From Methylocapsa sp044226135 (GTDB lineage Bacteria > Pseudomonadota > Alphaproteobacteria > Rhizobiales > Beijerinckiaceae), in assembly GCF_044226135.1 (NCBI RefSeq), contig NZ_JBGAHM010000014.1, positions 21,153-85,152 on the forward strand: 64,000 nucleotides of DNA. The letters are read 5' to 3'. The translations under genes and the position numbers were made by a program. Position 1 is the first letter of the stretch. Each line of letters starts with the position of its first letter. The notes beneath the pieces were generated by a model, which had not been told where the DNA came from, did not search any database, and saw only the letters and a program-made list of their open reading frames with translations. This document shows positions 44,673-54,982 of this stretch, piece after piece.

Positions 44673-44888
44673 ATGGAAGCACCCCTGAAGCGGTGGGTCT
44701 GCCTTGGATGCGGCTTCTCGTATGACGAGGCCCTCGGCCTTCCGGAGCACGGCCTGGCGCCCGGCGCCCGCTGGGCCGACGTGCCCGGGGACTGGGTCTG
44801 CCCCGATTGCGGCACCCCCAAGGGCCAGTTCGAGATGGTGGAGATAGGCTATTCGGAAGGCGGAGCCGATCTGGCGCGCATCGCCTGA
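44673..44888 (+). CDS. rubredoxin
   Basis: A 71-aa one-iron electron carrier. The two iron-binding motifs are CLGCGFSYDEALG and WVCPDCGTPKGQFE, with the usual spacing, and GDWVCPDCG is the family signature. It could supply electrons to an oxygenase. It is first in a three-gene set with a pirin-like cupin and a tautomerase-like protein, divergent from the GntR regulator. Confidence 0.93.
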   Translation: MEAPLKRWVCLGCGFSYDEALGLPEHGLAPGARWADVPGDWVCPDCGTPKGQFEMVEIGYSEGGADLARIA

Positions 44889-44915
44889 ACCCGCCGCAAC
44901 CAAGGGAGGCAGACC

Positions 44916-45725
44916 ATGACCAAGTCTTTCGTGCTCCGGTCGGGCGAGCGCGGACACGACGTCATCTATTCCGATGGCGCCGCCTCGTCTTATGTGGCCG
45001 GACATCCGGGCAGCTACATCGCCCGCGAGTCCAGCTTCAATTTTCATCAATACCAGGACGGGCGCCCGGGCTTCGGCGCCGTCCGCGTGTTCGGCGATGA
45101 AGTCTTCAACGGCGCCGGGTGCGGCTACAACATGCATCCGCACCACAACTTCATCATCTGCGCCTTTGTGCTGGAAGGCGAGCTGACCCACATCAACACC
45201 GCCGGCCGCGGCATGGTCGACCAGCTCCGGCAGGGCGACTACTACGTGTTCTCCGCTGGTTCGGGCGGAAAGCACTGCGAGCTGTCCATCAGCCCAGAGA
45301 ACATGAACGCGATCTATCTGTGGCTGATGCCGGGACAGCTTTATTTGCCGCCGAGCTATCATCGCGCCCATTTCGACATCCGCACCCGCCGCAACCGCAT
45401 CGTCCAGCTTGTGGGCGACGCGGACGGCGCGCTGCCGGTGTCGCAGGACCTGCGCGTCTCGCGTCTGGTGACCGACCGCGCCGGGGGCTTCGTCTATACC
45501 CCGCGCACGCCAGAGCACGGCGTGTACATGTTCGTCGCGGAGGGCAGCGCCACCGTGAACGAGGTGGCGCTCGCGCGCCGCGACAGCCTGGGCATCAGCG
45601 GGGTCGCGGCGCTCGCGCTTGAGGTTCCCGACAGCTCCGACGTGTTCTTCGTCGAGACCGCGATGATCGACGACGCCCGCATCCGCGCCTGGGAAAAGGC
45701 CCACGGCGCTGACCTTCTCGACTGA
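44916..45725 (+). CDS. pirin-like bicupin
   Basis: A 269-aa two-domain cupin. The N-terminal domain carries a His-rich metal set in YNMHPHHNFIICAFVLEGEL followed by THINTAGRGMVDQL, which resembles pirin/YhhW quercetinase-type proteins. The second domain (about 165-255) lacks clear metal ligands. A role as an iron- or other metal-dependent dioxygenase on an aromatic or flavonoid-like compound is possible. It lies 27 bases after the rubredoxin gene, so the two are co-transcribed. Confidence 0.8.
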   Translation: MTKSFVLRSGERGHDVIYSDGAASSYVAGHPGSYIARESSFNFHQYQDGRPGFGAVRVFGDEVFNGAGCGYNMHPHHNFIICAFVLEGELTHINTAGRGMVDQLRQGDYYVFSAGSGGKHCELSISPENMNAIYLWLMPGQLYLPPSYHRAHFDIRTRRNRIVQLVGDADGALPVSQDLRVSRLVTDRAGGFVYTPRTPEHGVYMFVAEGSATVNEVALARRDSLGISGVAALALEVPDSSDVFFVETAMIDDARIRAWEKAHGADLLD

Positions 45726-45761
45726 AGGCGCGCCCGGCAAGCCATCCCAAGGGAGACAACG

Positions 45762-46343
45762 ATGCCGATCATGGACGTGCGCTATGCCACCGGGGCGCTC
45801 GATGCCGCGAAGAAAGCCGACCTCGCCGCGCGCCTCACCGACGTGCTCATAAGAATGGAAGGCGGCGCCAACACGGCCGGCGGGCGCGCCTTCGCCTGGG
45901 TGTTCTTCACCGCCTTCGCCGCGGAGGACTGGTGGATCGGCGGCCACGCCGACGGAACCTATGTGACCGGGCCGGGCAAGTTCCTGGTCAACGTCTTCAT
46001 TCCCGAAGGCTACATGAACGTCACGCACAAGAACGAGGTTCATGCCTGGGTGGCGGAGGCGATCGCCGGGGCGACCGGCTGCGCCGATCCCGCCGGCAGC
46101 CTGCTCACCGTCATCAACGAGGTGACCGAGGGCAATTGGGGCGACGGCGGTGAGCCCATCAGCCTGGAATCCATCGCCAAGACCGTGGGCCAGGATGGCG
46201 GTGCCCGGCCGCTCTGGTCGCGCGCCTATTTCGAGGCCAAGGCGCGGGCCATGGCGGCGGCGGGCTATCCGGCCGACACCGGCGGAATGCTGCCCTCGCT
46301 GCGGCCGCGGCTGCGTGAGACGGCGCCCACAGAGCCAGCCTGA
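45762..46343 (+). CDS. tautomerase-superfamily-like protein
   Basis: A 193-aa protein starting MPIMDVRYATGALDAAKKAD, so the mature N-terminus would be Pro, the catalytic base of the 4-oxalocrotonate tautomerase superfamily. The first strand-helix unit (ALDAAKKADLAARLTDVLIR) also fits. The length is that of two fused tautomerase units. Enol/keto isomerisation or hydration of an unsaturated acid is likely. It is third in the rubredoxin operon, 36 bases after the pirin-like gene. Confidence 0.7.
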   Translation: MPIMDVRYATGALDAAKKADLAARLTDVLIRMEGGANTAGGRAFAWVFFTAFAAEDWWIGGHADGTYVTGPGKFLVNVFIPEGYMNVTHKNEVHAWVAEAIAGATGCADPAGSLLTVINEVTEGNWGDGGEPISLESIAKTVGQDGGARPLWSRAYFEAKARAMAAAGYPADTGGMLPSLRPRLRETAPTEPA

Positions 46344-46458
46344 CCAGCAGCGCAGGGAACCCAGCAGCGCACGGAACAGTGCGCCTTCCCGCAACCGGCC
46401 GAAGCGCGGAGACACGCGCGGCCTCTGCCACAATCCAGAGAGAAGTGAGGGGAACTTC

Positions 46459-47643
46459 GTGACCAATCAAACCATCCTGGGCCCTGCGCTGAATCGCAGG
46501 AGTCTCCTCGCCGGGGCAACCATCCTCGGCATCGCTGCCCTGCTCCCCGGCGCCGCCCGCGCGCAGAGCGGTGAGCTCGTCGTCTCCAACTGGGGCGGCG
46601 TCTGGAACGAGCGCATCGCCAAGGGGTTCGAGGAGCCGGCCTTCGCCGCCTCGGCCATGCGCATCATCCACGATCTTGCCCCGGCGCCGGAGCGCAAGGC
46701 GAAGCTGCTGGCGGAATGCCGCCTGCCGCGCTCCAGCGTCGACGTGACCTGGCTGAGCGACGCCGACGCCTATGAGATGAGCGCCCAGGGCGTGCTCGAA
46801 ACCCTCGACATGTCGCGCATCCCGAGCGCCGGCCACATCATCGAGAAGCTCAGGCGGCCCTATTTCATTCCCGCGGCCTATGGCGGCGTGGTCCTGATCT
46901 ACAATCCGGCCAGGATCCCCGAGCCGCCCACCAGCTTCGCCGATTTGTGAAACCCGAAATATGCCGGCCGCGTCGGCATCATCGACCAGCTCTACTTCAA
47001 CTATATCTATGCCGCCGCCCTCTCCCACGGCGGCTCCATGAGCGACGTGAGCAAGGCCTTCCCGGCGCTGCTGGAGATGAAGAAGCAGGTCCAGCCTCGG
47101 CTCTATCCCTCCCACCAGGCGCTGGCGGCGGCCTTCAAGGCCGAGGAGATCTGGATGGTGCTGCTTGCCGACAAGGGACTGATCAATTCCGCCTTGCTGT
47201 CCTCCGGTTTCATCGCCGAGCCGGTGCGCATCCTCTACACCGGGTCGGCGGTGGTGATCGGACTCATCGCCGTGCTACTGCCCTTCATGATCATTTCCCT
47301 CCAGAGCGTCTTCGAGGGCATCGGCCAGGCCTATGAGGAGGCGGCCCAGACCATGGGTGCGCCGCCGTGGACCGCATTCTTCCGCGTCACCCTGCCGCTC
47401 GCGATGCCGGGCATCTTCTCCGGCTGCCTGCTGTGCTTCGTGCTGGCCATGAACGCATATGCGACGCCGGTCCTCATCGGCGGCCCGTCGTTCCAGATGA
47501 TGGCGCCGAAGGTCTTCGAGCAGGCGATCAAGGTGTATAACTGGCCGTTCGCCGCCACCATCGCTTTGGTGCTCATGGCCGTGACGCTGGCGCTGAGCGT
47601 CCCCTCCAGCCTCGCGCTCCAGAAGCGCTACGGAGCGCTGTGA
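46459..47643 (+). pseudogene. ABC-transporter binding protein fused in frame to a truncated permease, with an internal stop
   Basis: Pot-type (polyamine/opine/iron-like) uptake genes. A GTG at 46459 starts a twin-arginine-like signal (ALNRRSLLAGATILGIAALL) and a periplasmic binding protein (ELVVSNWGGVWNERIAKGFE). At 46948-46950 a TGA replaces the Trp codon in SFADL-W-NPKYAGRVG. The same frame continues to EEIWMVLL, where it passes at about 47155-47175 into the middle of an inner-membrane permease (ADKGLINSALLSSG, then the EAA loop EEAAQTMGAPPWTAFF). The binding protein's C-half and the permease's N-half are missing. A deletion at a shared WMVLL-coding stretch explains this. Confidence 0.85.
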
Positions 47644-47645
47644 CC

Positions 47646-48482
47646 ATGGCTGCCTCCCGCTCCTCCATCTCCCGCGCCATGACGGCCGGATCATTCCGCC
47701 CCGTCATGATCGGAGGCTGCATCGCGGCTTTCGTCATGGTGCTCGCGCCGCTGGCCGCCATCGTCTGGGTCAGCTTCTTCGAGAACAAGATCATCAGCTT
47801 CCCGCCCACCGGCTATACGCTCGACTGGTACCGCGCGGCAGCCGCCATGCCCCAGTTCCGCGACGGCTTCGTCACCAGCCTGGAGCTCGGCGTCGTCGCG
47901 ACGGCGGTGAGCATGCTGGTGGGCGTGCCGGCCGCGCTGGTGCTCGCCCGCGGGCGCTTTCCAGGACGCGAGGCGATCCAGTCGCTACTGCTGGCGCCGC
48001 TCATCGTGCCGGCATCGTCGCCGGCGCGGCGCTCTACATGTTCCTGATCGAGGTGGAGCTGGCGAGCGGCGTGCAGGCGGCCATGACGTTCTGGGGCCTC
48101 GCCATCGCCCACAGGCTGATCGAGCTGCCCTGGACGGTGCGGCTGGTCACGGCCTCGCTGGTCGGGCTCGACCCGCAGTTGAAGGAAGCCGCCCTCGCCA
48201 TGGGCGCGCGGCCATTCACCGCGTTCCGCCTCGTGACATGGCCGCTCATCCGGCCGGGCGTGGTGGCGGGCGCGCTGTTCGCCTTCATCGCCTCCTTCGT
48301 GGACCTGGAGAAGTCCCTGTTCCTGGTGGGGCCGGGGGTGACGACCCTGCCCATCGTCATCGTCAATTACCTGGAGTGGAGCATCGACCCGACCATCGCC
48401 GCGCTCGCCACCGTCCAGATCGCCATCATCTCGGCCGGCCTCGTCGTGACCGACCGCTATTTCAAGCTCGCGCGCATTCTGA
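47646..48482 (+). pseudogene. ABC-transporter permease (PotC-like), frameshifted
   Basis: The second permease of the Pot-type transporter, about 275 aa if repaired, with six TM segments. The ATG at 47646 (or GTG 47640) overlaps the end of the preceding gene. At about 48011 one G of a CCGGGC context is missing (LIVP, then G in a new frame, then IVAGAALYMFLIEVEL), so the frame shifts. The EAA loop (KEAALAMGARPFTAFRLVTW) lies after the shift. The natural stop also seems displaced near 48480. The product would be a non-functional 120-residue N-terminal piece. Confidence 0.82.
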
Positions 48483-48491
48483 GGACGGAAG

Positions 48492-49552
48492 ATGTCGAGC
48501 ATCCTCATCAAAGACCTCTTGAAGCGCCACGGCGCGCAGGTGACCGTGGACCATGTCTCCCTCGAAGTCGGCCAGAGCGAGTTCATCGCCTTCCTCGGCC
48601 CCTCCGGCTGCGGCAAGACCACGACCCTGCGCATGATCGCCGGCCTCACCGGGGCGAGCGCAGGCTCGATCCGGTTCGGCGGGCGGGACGTGACCCACCT
48701 GCCGCTCTATCTGCGCAACGCCGGCCTCGTGTTCCAGGGCTATGCCCTGTTCCCGCACATGCGCGTCGCCGAGAACGTCGCCTTCGGGCTCCAGATGCGC
48801 AAGGTGGGCCGTGAGGAGACGCGGTCGCGGGTCGACGAGGCGCTGTCTCTCGTGAAAGCTCGCGCACCTCGCCGGGCGCCTGCCGAAGGAGTTGTCCGGC
48901 GGCCAGCAGCAGCGTGTCGCGCTGGCGCGGGCCATCGTCTACAAGCCCGAGGCGCTGCTGCTGGACGAGCCGCTCTCCGCCCTCGACGCCAAGCTGCGCA
49001 CCGAGGTGCGCACCGAGCTGAGGCGGCTCCAGTCAGCCTTGGGGCTCACCACCATCTTCGTCACCCACGACCAGGACGAGGCGCTGAGCGTCGCCGACCG
49101 CATCGTGGTGATGTCGGCCGGCCGGGTGGAGCAGGTGGGCACCCCGCGCGAGATCTACCAGCGGCCGGCGACGCGCTTCGTCGCGGAATTCATCGGCCTC
49201 ACCAACCTGTTCCCGGGGGGGCCTGGAAGGACAGGGCCGCTTCCGCTGCGAGGGCGGGGAGTGCTTCGCGGTCGCCACCACGGATGCGCCGTCGAACGCG
49301 TCGGTGCTGGCGATCTGTCCCGAGCATGTCCGCCTGCTGCGCGGGGCCTCCGCGGCGGGCGGCGCAAGCGCGGTGGAGGCCACCGTCGAGGACGTGGTCT
49401 ATCGCGACGCCCTGACCGAGTTCGTCGTGCGCACCGCCTCGGGCGCCAGGCTCGCCGCGCATCTGCAGAATGCCGACCTCGGCCGAGATGAGCTACGGCC
49501 GGGAGACCGGGTGGTCGCCTCCTGGCCGGTGGAAGCGCCCATGCTGTTCTGA
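48492..49552 (+). pseudogene. ABC-transporter ATPase (PotA-like), frameshifted twice
   Basis: The ATP-binding subunit, about 350 aa if repaired. Walker A is FLGPSGCGKTTTLRM, the Q-loop is VFQGYALFPHM, the ABC signature is LSGGQQQRVALARAI and Walker B is ALLLDEPLSALDAK, followed by the H-loop IFVTHDQDEA. Frame 1 ends after about 120 residues: an extra A in GTGAAAGCTCGC near 48858 shifts it. The second frame runs to LTNLFPG at about 49215, where a run of seven G precedes another shift. The TOBE-like tail continues to 49552 (AICPEHVRLLRGAS). It is inactive as read. Confidence 0.85.
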
Positions 49553-49657
49553 GCCTTGAACCCGCGCCGCCGCAGGCGCCCGAACCCCTCGATCAATGTA
49601 AGGGCCGCTCCGACGGCCACAGAACCCGCGCGCCCTGCGACGCGCGAAAGACGGACC

Positions 49658-52600
49658 ATGGCTGAACGACACCAAGGCTATTGCACCCTCTGCCGCTCGC
49701 GCTGCGGCTCCATCACTCTGGTGGAGAACGGGCGGATGGTCGGTGTCGAGCCGCGTCCGGGCCATCCCACTGGCGGGGCGCTATGCGCCAAGGGTCGCGC
49801 GGCGCCGGAGCTGGTGCACAGCCCCGACCGCCTCACCACGCCGCTGCGTCGCATCGTGCCGAAGGGCGACGGAGCGCCCTGGCAGGAGATTGGCTGGCAG
49901 AAAATCAGTTGGGACGAGGCGCTCGACGAGATCGCGGGCCGCCTCGACGCCATCAAAAACGAATCCGGCGCGGAGGCAGTGGCCTTCGCCGCCACGACCT
50001 TCAGCGGCTCACCCATCGTCGACAGCCACGAATGGGTCGAGCGCTTCGTGCGCTGCTTCGGCAGCCCGAACCTCATCTATGCCATCGAGATCTGCGGCTG
50101 GCACAAGGACTACGCCCACGCCCTCACCTTCAGCCGCGGGCTCGGCGTGCCCGACTACGACCATGCCGAGCTGATCATCCTGTGGGGGCACAATCCGGCG
50201 CGCACGTGGCTTGCCCAGGCGAGCCGGGTGGCGGAGGCCCGCCGGCGCGGCGCCAAGGTGGTGGTGATCGATCCCAAGCCCGACGGGTCGGGCCAGCAGG
50301 CGGACCTGTGGCTGCGCATGCGGCCGGGCGCGGACGCGGCCCTCGCCATGGGCGCCATCCACCATCTGATCGAGAGCAGGCGCTTCGCCGACGACTTCGT
50401 GCGGCGCTGGACCAACGCGCCGTTGCTGGTGGACACAAGCGCCGGCCGCCTCGTGCGTGCCGACGCGGTGGGCGCGGGCAGCGTGAAATGCCTCCTCGTG
50501 GTCGACGCAGAGGGACGTGCGAGGCCCTACGACACGACCCGCGTGCTGGAGCATGCCGACGGCGTCCAGCTCGACGCGCACATGCGCCTCACAGGCGTGG
50601 ATGGCCGCGAGATCTTCGCCGAGACCGCCTTCCGCCGCCTCGCCGAACGGGCGCGGGCTTATCCGCTGTCCCGCGTCTGTTCCCTGACGGGGCTCGGCGC
50701 GGCGGAGGTCTCGGCCTTCTACGCCTTGCTGGAAGGCGCCCCGCGCGCCGCCTATTACACCTGGACCGGCGTCGGCCAGCACACCAACGCCACCCAGACC
50801 GAGCGCGCCGTCGCCACCCTGTTCGCCCTCGTCGGCTCCTGCGACCGGGAGGGCGGCAACATCTGGACCGTCCCGCCGCCGACCCACGCAGTGAACGACT
50901 TGTCCCTCCTGCCGCCCGGCCAGAAGGAGAAGGCGTTCGGCCTCGCCGAGCTGCCGCTGGGCCCGCCGGCCCATGGCTGGATCACCGCCCGCGATTTCGC
51001 CCGTGCCGCCATCGATGGGGTGCCCTACAAGGTGCGGGCGCTGATGAGCTTCGGCGCCAATTTCGCGGTGTCGCAGGCCGACACGGCCCGCAATTTCGCG
51101 GCGCTGCGAGCCCTCGAGTTCCACGTCCAATGCCGACATGTTCATGAACCCCACGGCCGCCTGCGCGGACATCGTGCTGCCGGTGAGCATGCCGTGGGAG
51201 CGCGACGCCTTGCGCATCGGCTTCGAGATCACCCGGGAAGCGGTGGAGACGATCCAGTTTCGCCGCCAGATGCTGGAGCCGCTCGGAGGAAGCCGGGCGG
51301 ACCATGAGATCGTGATGGCCTTGGCAACGCGCCTCGGGATGGCGGCCCAATTCTTCGGCGGCGACATCGAGGCCGGCTGGAACCACCAGTTGGCGCCCCT
51401 CGGCCTCACCATCGAAGACCTGCGCGACAGGCCGGACGGGGCGCGCGTGCCGCAGCCTTTCGCCCATGCGAAGTTCACTGCGCAGGAGGCTGATGGCGCC
51501 GTGCGCGGCTTCGACACCCCGACCCGCCGGGTGGAGCTCTACAGTACACGCCTGCTGGAACACGGCCACGACCCGCTGCCCGATTTCGTGCCTCCCCTAT
51601 ACCGGCGAGGACAAGGCGCCACCGCTTCTCCTCACTACAGCGAAGAGCGGCTGGTTCGTCCACACCTCCCATCGCCACGTGGCCTCCCTGCGCCGCAAGG
51701 CGCCGGACACCGCGGTCGAGATCGGCCCCGCGCTCGCCGCCGCGCGCGCCCTGGCGGCCGGCGACTGGGCGCTGGTGCGCACGAGCGGCGGCGCGGCACG
51801 CCTGAAGGTGCGCCTCAACCCGGCGCTCGATGCCACGATCGTCGTGGCTGAGTTCGGCTGGTGGGAGGCCTGCGTGCCGCTCGGCCGCGCCGCCACCGGG
51901 ACCCACGGCGCGGACACCGCCAACATCAACGCCATCCTCGGCGATGCCGCGCGCGATCCGGTGAGCGGCTCGGCGCCGCTGCGGGCGGCGCGCTGCGAGA
52001 TCACGTCTTTGCCGCAGGCCAATCGCGGGCGCTGGCAGGGAGGGCGCCGCTTCATCGTCGCGGACGCGCGGGCGGCGGACACGCACAGCCGTGCGCTCGC
52101 CCTCGTTCCCGAGGACGGCGGAGACCTGCCCGACTTCCTCCCCGGCCAGCACGTGGTGGTCCGCTTGCCGGAAGGCGGGCCGGCGCGCGCCTATTCCCTG
52201 ACCGGGCCGCCGGCCTCTCCCCCGGCACTCTCCATCGCCGTACGCCGCAATCCGGCCTTTCCCGGGGGCGAGGACGCGGGATTTCTCTCTCACCGCATCC
52301 AGAATCTTCAGGCCGGCGACGCGTTGGGAGCCTCCCGCCGGCGTGTTCACCCCCCGGTCGATTGGCGCGCGCCCGCCCCTCCTGATCGCGAACGGCATCG
52401 GCATCACGCCGTTCGTATCGTATCTGGAGGCGCTGGCGGCGCAGCCTGCGGCGCGCGCTGGCGAGGTTATGCTGCTGCACGGCTGCCGCGGCCGCGCCGA
52501 ACATCCCCTCGCCGACCGCATGGATGTCCTTGCGCCGCGCATTCCCGGCTTGCGGCGGATCACTGCTTATTCCCGCCCCGACGCGAAGGACCGGGCCGCC

Positions 52601-53064
52601 CACCGTTTTGACGTGCACGGTCGGCTCGACATCGATGCCCTGCGCGCCACCGGCGTCCTCCCCGATACGCCTGACGGGCGCCCGCTCGCCTACATCTGCG
52701 GCTCGCCAGCCTTCATCGCCGACATGCGGGAGGGACTCGCGCGATGGGGTCTGCCGCGCTTCGACATCTTCACGGAAGCTTTCTTCGTCCCCGCGGAGGT
52801 CCGCCCGAGCTGGAGCCGGGCAAAGTCACGGTGGTCGGTTCAGGCCGGTCCTTCGCGTGGACACCCGCCGCCGGCTCCCTCCTCGACGTGGCGCTCGCCG
52901 CAGGGATCGCCCTGCGCAGCGGGCGCCGGGTGGGGCAGTGCGAAAGCTGCGCCGTCGCGGTGGTGGAAGGCCGCTTCGCCCATCTCGTGCCAGTGGAGGG
53001 GGAGCAAGGCGCCTGCCTCGCCTGCCAGGCGGCGCCGCTCACCGATCTGACGATCGCGTTATGA
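49658..53064 (+). pseudogene. molybdopterin oxidoreductase fused to a flavin reductase and a 2Fe-2S ferredoxin, four frameshifts
   Basis: A single gene for about 1130 residues if repaired. Part 1 (about 1-760) is a DMSO-reductase-family Mo-bisPGD enzyme with an N-terminal Cys set (CTLCRSRCGS ... ALCAKGRAAPE) for an iron-sulfur cluster, and a late MNPTAACADIVLPVSMPWERD. Part 2 (about 770-1020) is an FNR-type reductase: LPGQHVVVRL, RAYSLTGPP, then NGIGITPFVSYL and YICGSPAFIADM. Part 3 is a plant-type ferredoxin: CESCAVAVVEGRF and CLACQAA. Small indels lie near 51133 (extra C), 51595 (extra C), 52340 and 52803 (missing C). Part order matches phthalate dioxygenase reductase. The substrate is unknown. 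Confidence 0.82.
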
Positions 53065-53132
53065 TCAAACAGGCGCGACGCATGACCCCTACGGCGTCGG
53101 CACGCCGCCGTTCAACCGAAAGGACAAAGGCC

Positions 53133-53405
53133 ATGGACGATCAGACCTCATCCCGCCGCGCTCTCCTGCGCCTCGCCACGCTTGCCGCCGGCGGCGCCAT
53201 GGTGGCGGCCTCCGCCCAGGGTGCGCACGCCTATCAAGGCAATATGGAGCGCGCCATCGGCGAGCTCGAAACCGCCCTGCGCTTGCTGCGCGATGCGACG
53301 GCCGACAAGGGCGGCCACCGGGAACGGGCGATGGAACTCATCCGGCAGGCGATGGGCGAGGTCCAGGCCGGCATCGACTATGCCGCCCGGAAGTTCGGCG
53401 ACTGA
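53133..53405 (+). CDS. small Tat-exported helical protein of unknown function
   Basis: A 90-aa protein. The N-terminus has a twin-arginine motif (SSRRALLRLATLAAGGAMVA) and an Ala-rich signal. The mature 55 residues form two amphipathic helices (NMERAIGELETALRLLRDA and ERAMELIRQAMGEVQAGIDY). No metal-binding residues are seen. It follows the Mo oxidoreductase fusion by 68 bases in the same direction and could be its partner or a chaperone-like factor. I do not recognise the family. Confidence 0.65.
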   Translation: MDDQTSSRRALLRLATLAAGGAMVAASAQGAHAYQGNMERAIGELETALRLLRDATADKGGHRERAMELIRQAMGEVQAGIDYAARKFGD

Positions 53406-53497
53406 GGGCGGCGGCCAACGGTGCGCGGTCAACCCGCACCCCGCGCACTGGCATAGCAGCTCAACGATGCAAGAGTGACAGAGCCGGCTCACAGCGG

Positions 53498-54814
53498 ATG
53501 ATCCATGAGCCATTTGAATTGGTTGAAAGAACAGCGGTGGGCCTGGAGCCGAGCCATTTCTATGCATCCCGGCTTGGCGAGCATGCGTTGAATACAAGCG
53601 GTTCCTCTGCCATCTTACCGACGCGTTCGAGGTTGGCCAGCGTGAGACATACGGAGCGTGATCTCGCCGATTGCGTCGGCGCCATCTATCAGGCCGGGGC
53701 CGGGGACGGCAGCTGGCTGGACGTTGGCGAGCGCATTTGCCGGCTCATGGATGCCCGCCGCGCCCTGCTGAACCTCGGCGGCCCCGGCGGGCCACGCAAC
53801 CTGCTGATGCCGGCCGACAGCGGCGAAGCCGCATATTCGGCCTATTTCCACGCCAGCGATCCTTACGCCGCCAAGGCCCGCTACGATTTTGCGACAGCGC
53901 GGGTCCATCACCTCGGGAACGCGAAGCTCGGCGCCGAGCTGGTCACCGAGAACGACCTCCTGCACAGCGAGTTCTATTACGACTTCGCCCGGCATCATGA
54001 GCGCCGGCATGTGATCGGCGGGATGGCCGGCATCATGGAGGCCACCCCGGTCCTGGTGTTCCGCGGCGACGACACCGGCGCATTCGACGAAACCCATGTC
54101 CGCCTGCTCAAGACCTTGATGCCGCACGTCCAGCGCGCCATCGAGCTGCGTGCGCGGCTCGGGCGGGATGATGAGGCCGTCGCCCTGACGCGGGCCGCTC
54201 TGGACGCGCTTTCCGTAGGCGTCGGTGTCGTCGATGCGGGGCTGAAGATCCGTTTTATCAATGACCTCGCCCGCAAGTATCTCGCCGGGCCGGATTCCGG
54301 CCTGTTCCCCCTGCGCTCGGGACCTTATGCCGGCAGCGGCGTCTACCTCGCGGCCATGTCCCGCGAGGAGGCCAGCGTGCTGCGGCGGCTCGTTGCATCC
54401 GCCACGTCCGGGGGTACCGGCGGCTCCATGCGCGTGACCTCCCGCAACGGCGCTGTGGTGGGCCTGATGGTTGCTCCGGCGCCGCAGGGCCTGGCAGATG
54501 ACGTGAGTGGAAGGGACGGGGGCGCCGCAAGGGAGCCGCTCGCCCTGCTGATCCTGCGCCCGCTCAACCGCAAGGTGGCGCCGCAGGCCGACATGCTGTG
54601 CGAGATGTTCGGCTTCAGCCTGGCCGAGGCGGAGGTCGCGATCGCGCTTACCGGCGGCGCCAGCGCGGAGGCTGTGGCGCACGGCCGCGGCGTCTCGCTC
54701 ATGACCGTCCGCAGTCAGATCCGCTCGATCCTGGGCAAGTCGGAGGCGGAGAACCTGCGCGACTTCGAGCGCACCATGGCCACCCTCGGCGCGCTCGTGC
54801 CGCAGGTGCGTTAG
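53498..54814 (+). CDS. LuxR-family transcriptional regulator
   Basis: A 438-aa regulator with a C-terminal LuxR-type HTH (residues about 370-425: FGFSLAEAEVAIALTGGASA then GVSLMTVRSQIRSILGKS). The N-terminal 330 residues have no named domain but include a PAS-like middle portion (LDALSVGVGVVDAGLKIRFI). No receiver domain is present. The first 50 residues are poorly ordered, so the true start could be a later one such as the GTG near 53642. It precedes the ubiX-ubiD chimera and padC and may control them. Confidence 0.8.
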   Translation: MIHEPFELVERTAVGLEPSHFYASRLGEHALNTSGSSAILPTRSRLASVRHTERDLADCVGAIYQAGAGDGSWLDVGERICRLMDARRALLNLGGPGGPRNLLMPADSGEAAYSAYFHASDPYAAKARYDFATARVHHLGNAKLGAELVTENDLLHSEFYYDFARHHERRHVIGGMAGIMEATPVLVFRGDDTGAFDETHVRLLKTLMPHVQRAIELRARLGRDDEAVALTRAALDALSVGVGVVDAGLKIRFINDLARKYLAGPDSGLFPLRSGPYAGSGVYLAAMSREEASVLRRLVASATSGGTGGSMRVTSRNGAVVGLMVAPAPQGLADDVSGRDGGAAREPLALLILRPLNRKVAPQADMLCEMFGFSLAEAEVAIALTGGASAEAVAHGRGVSLMTVRSQIRSILGKSEAENLRDFERTMATLGALVPQVR

Positions 54815-54982
54815 CTCCTCCTCGGCCGGCCATCGCCCCTTGATGTGGCACTGAAAGCCCTGTCGCTCCCGGACCTGTTCGGCGCGGCTCCGTTTCGGCT
54901 CTCGCATAAACAGTTCTGACGATGAGGCGCAGGGCACGACTGGCTAGGCTCCGTTCAATCGAACCGGAACCGGACGCGCGCC

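Noticed and set aside
41675..46950. UGA read as tryptophan in the island (alternative genetic code)
   Set aside because: Two TGA codons replace Trp, but all other Trp positions use TGG, UGA ends many genes normally, and a third Trp position is TAG. Point mutation is simpler.
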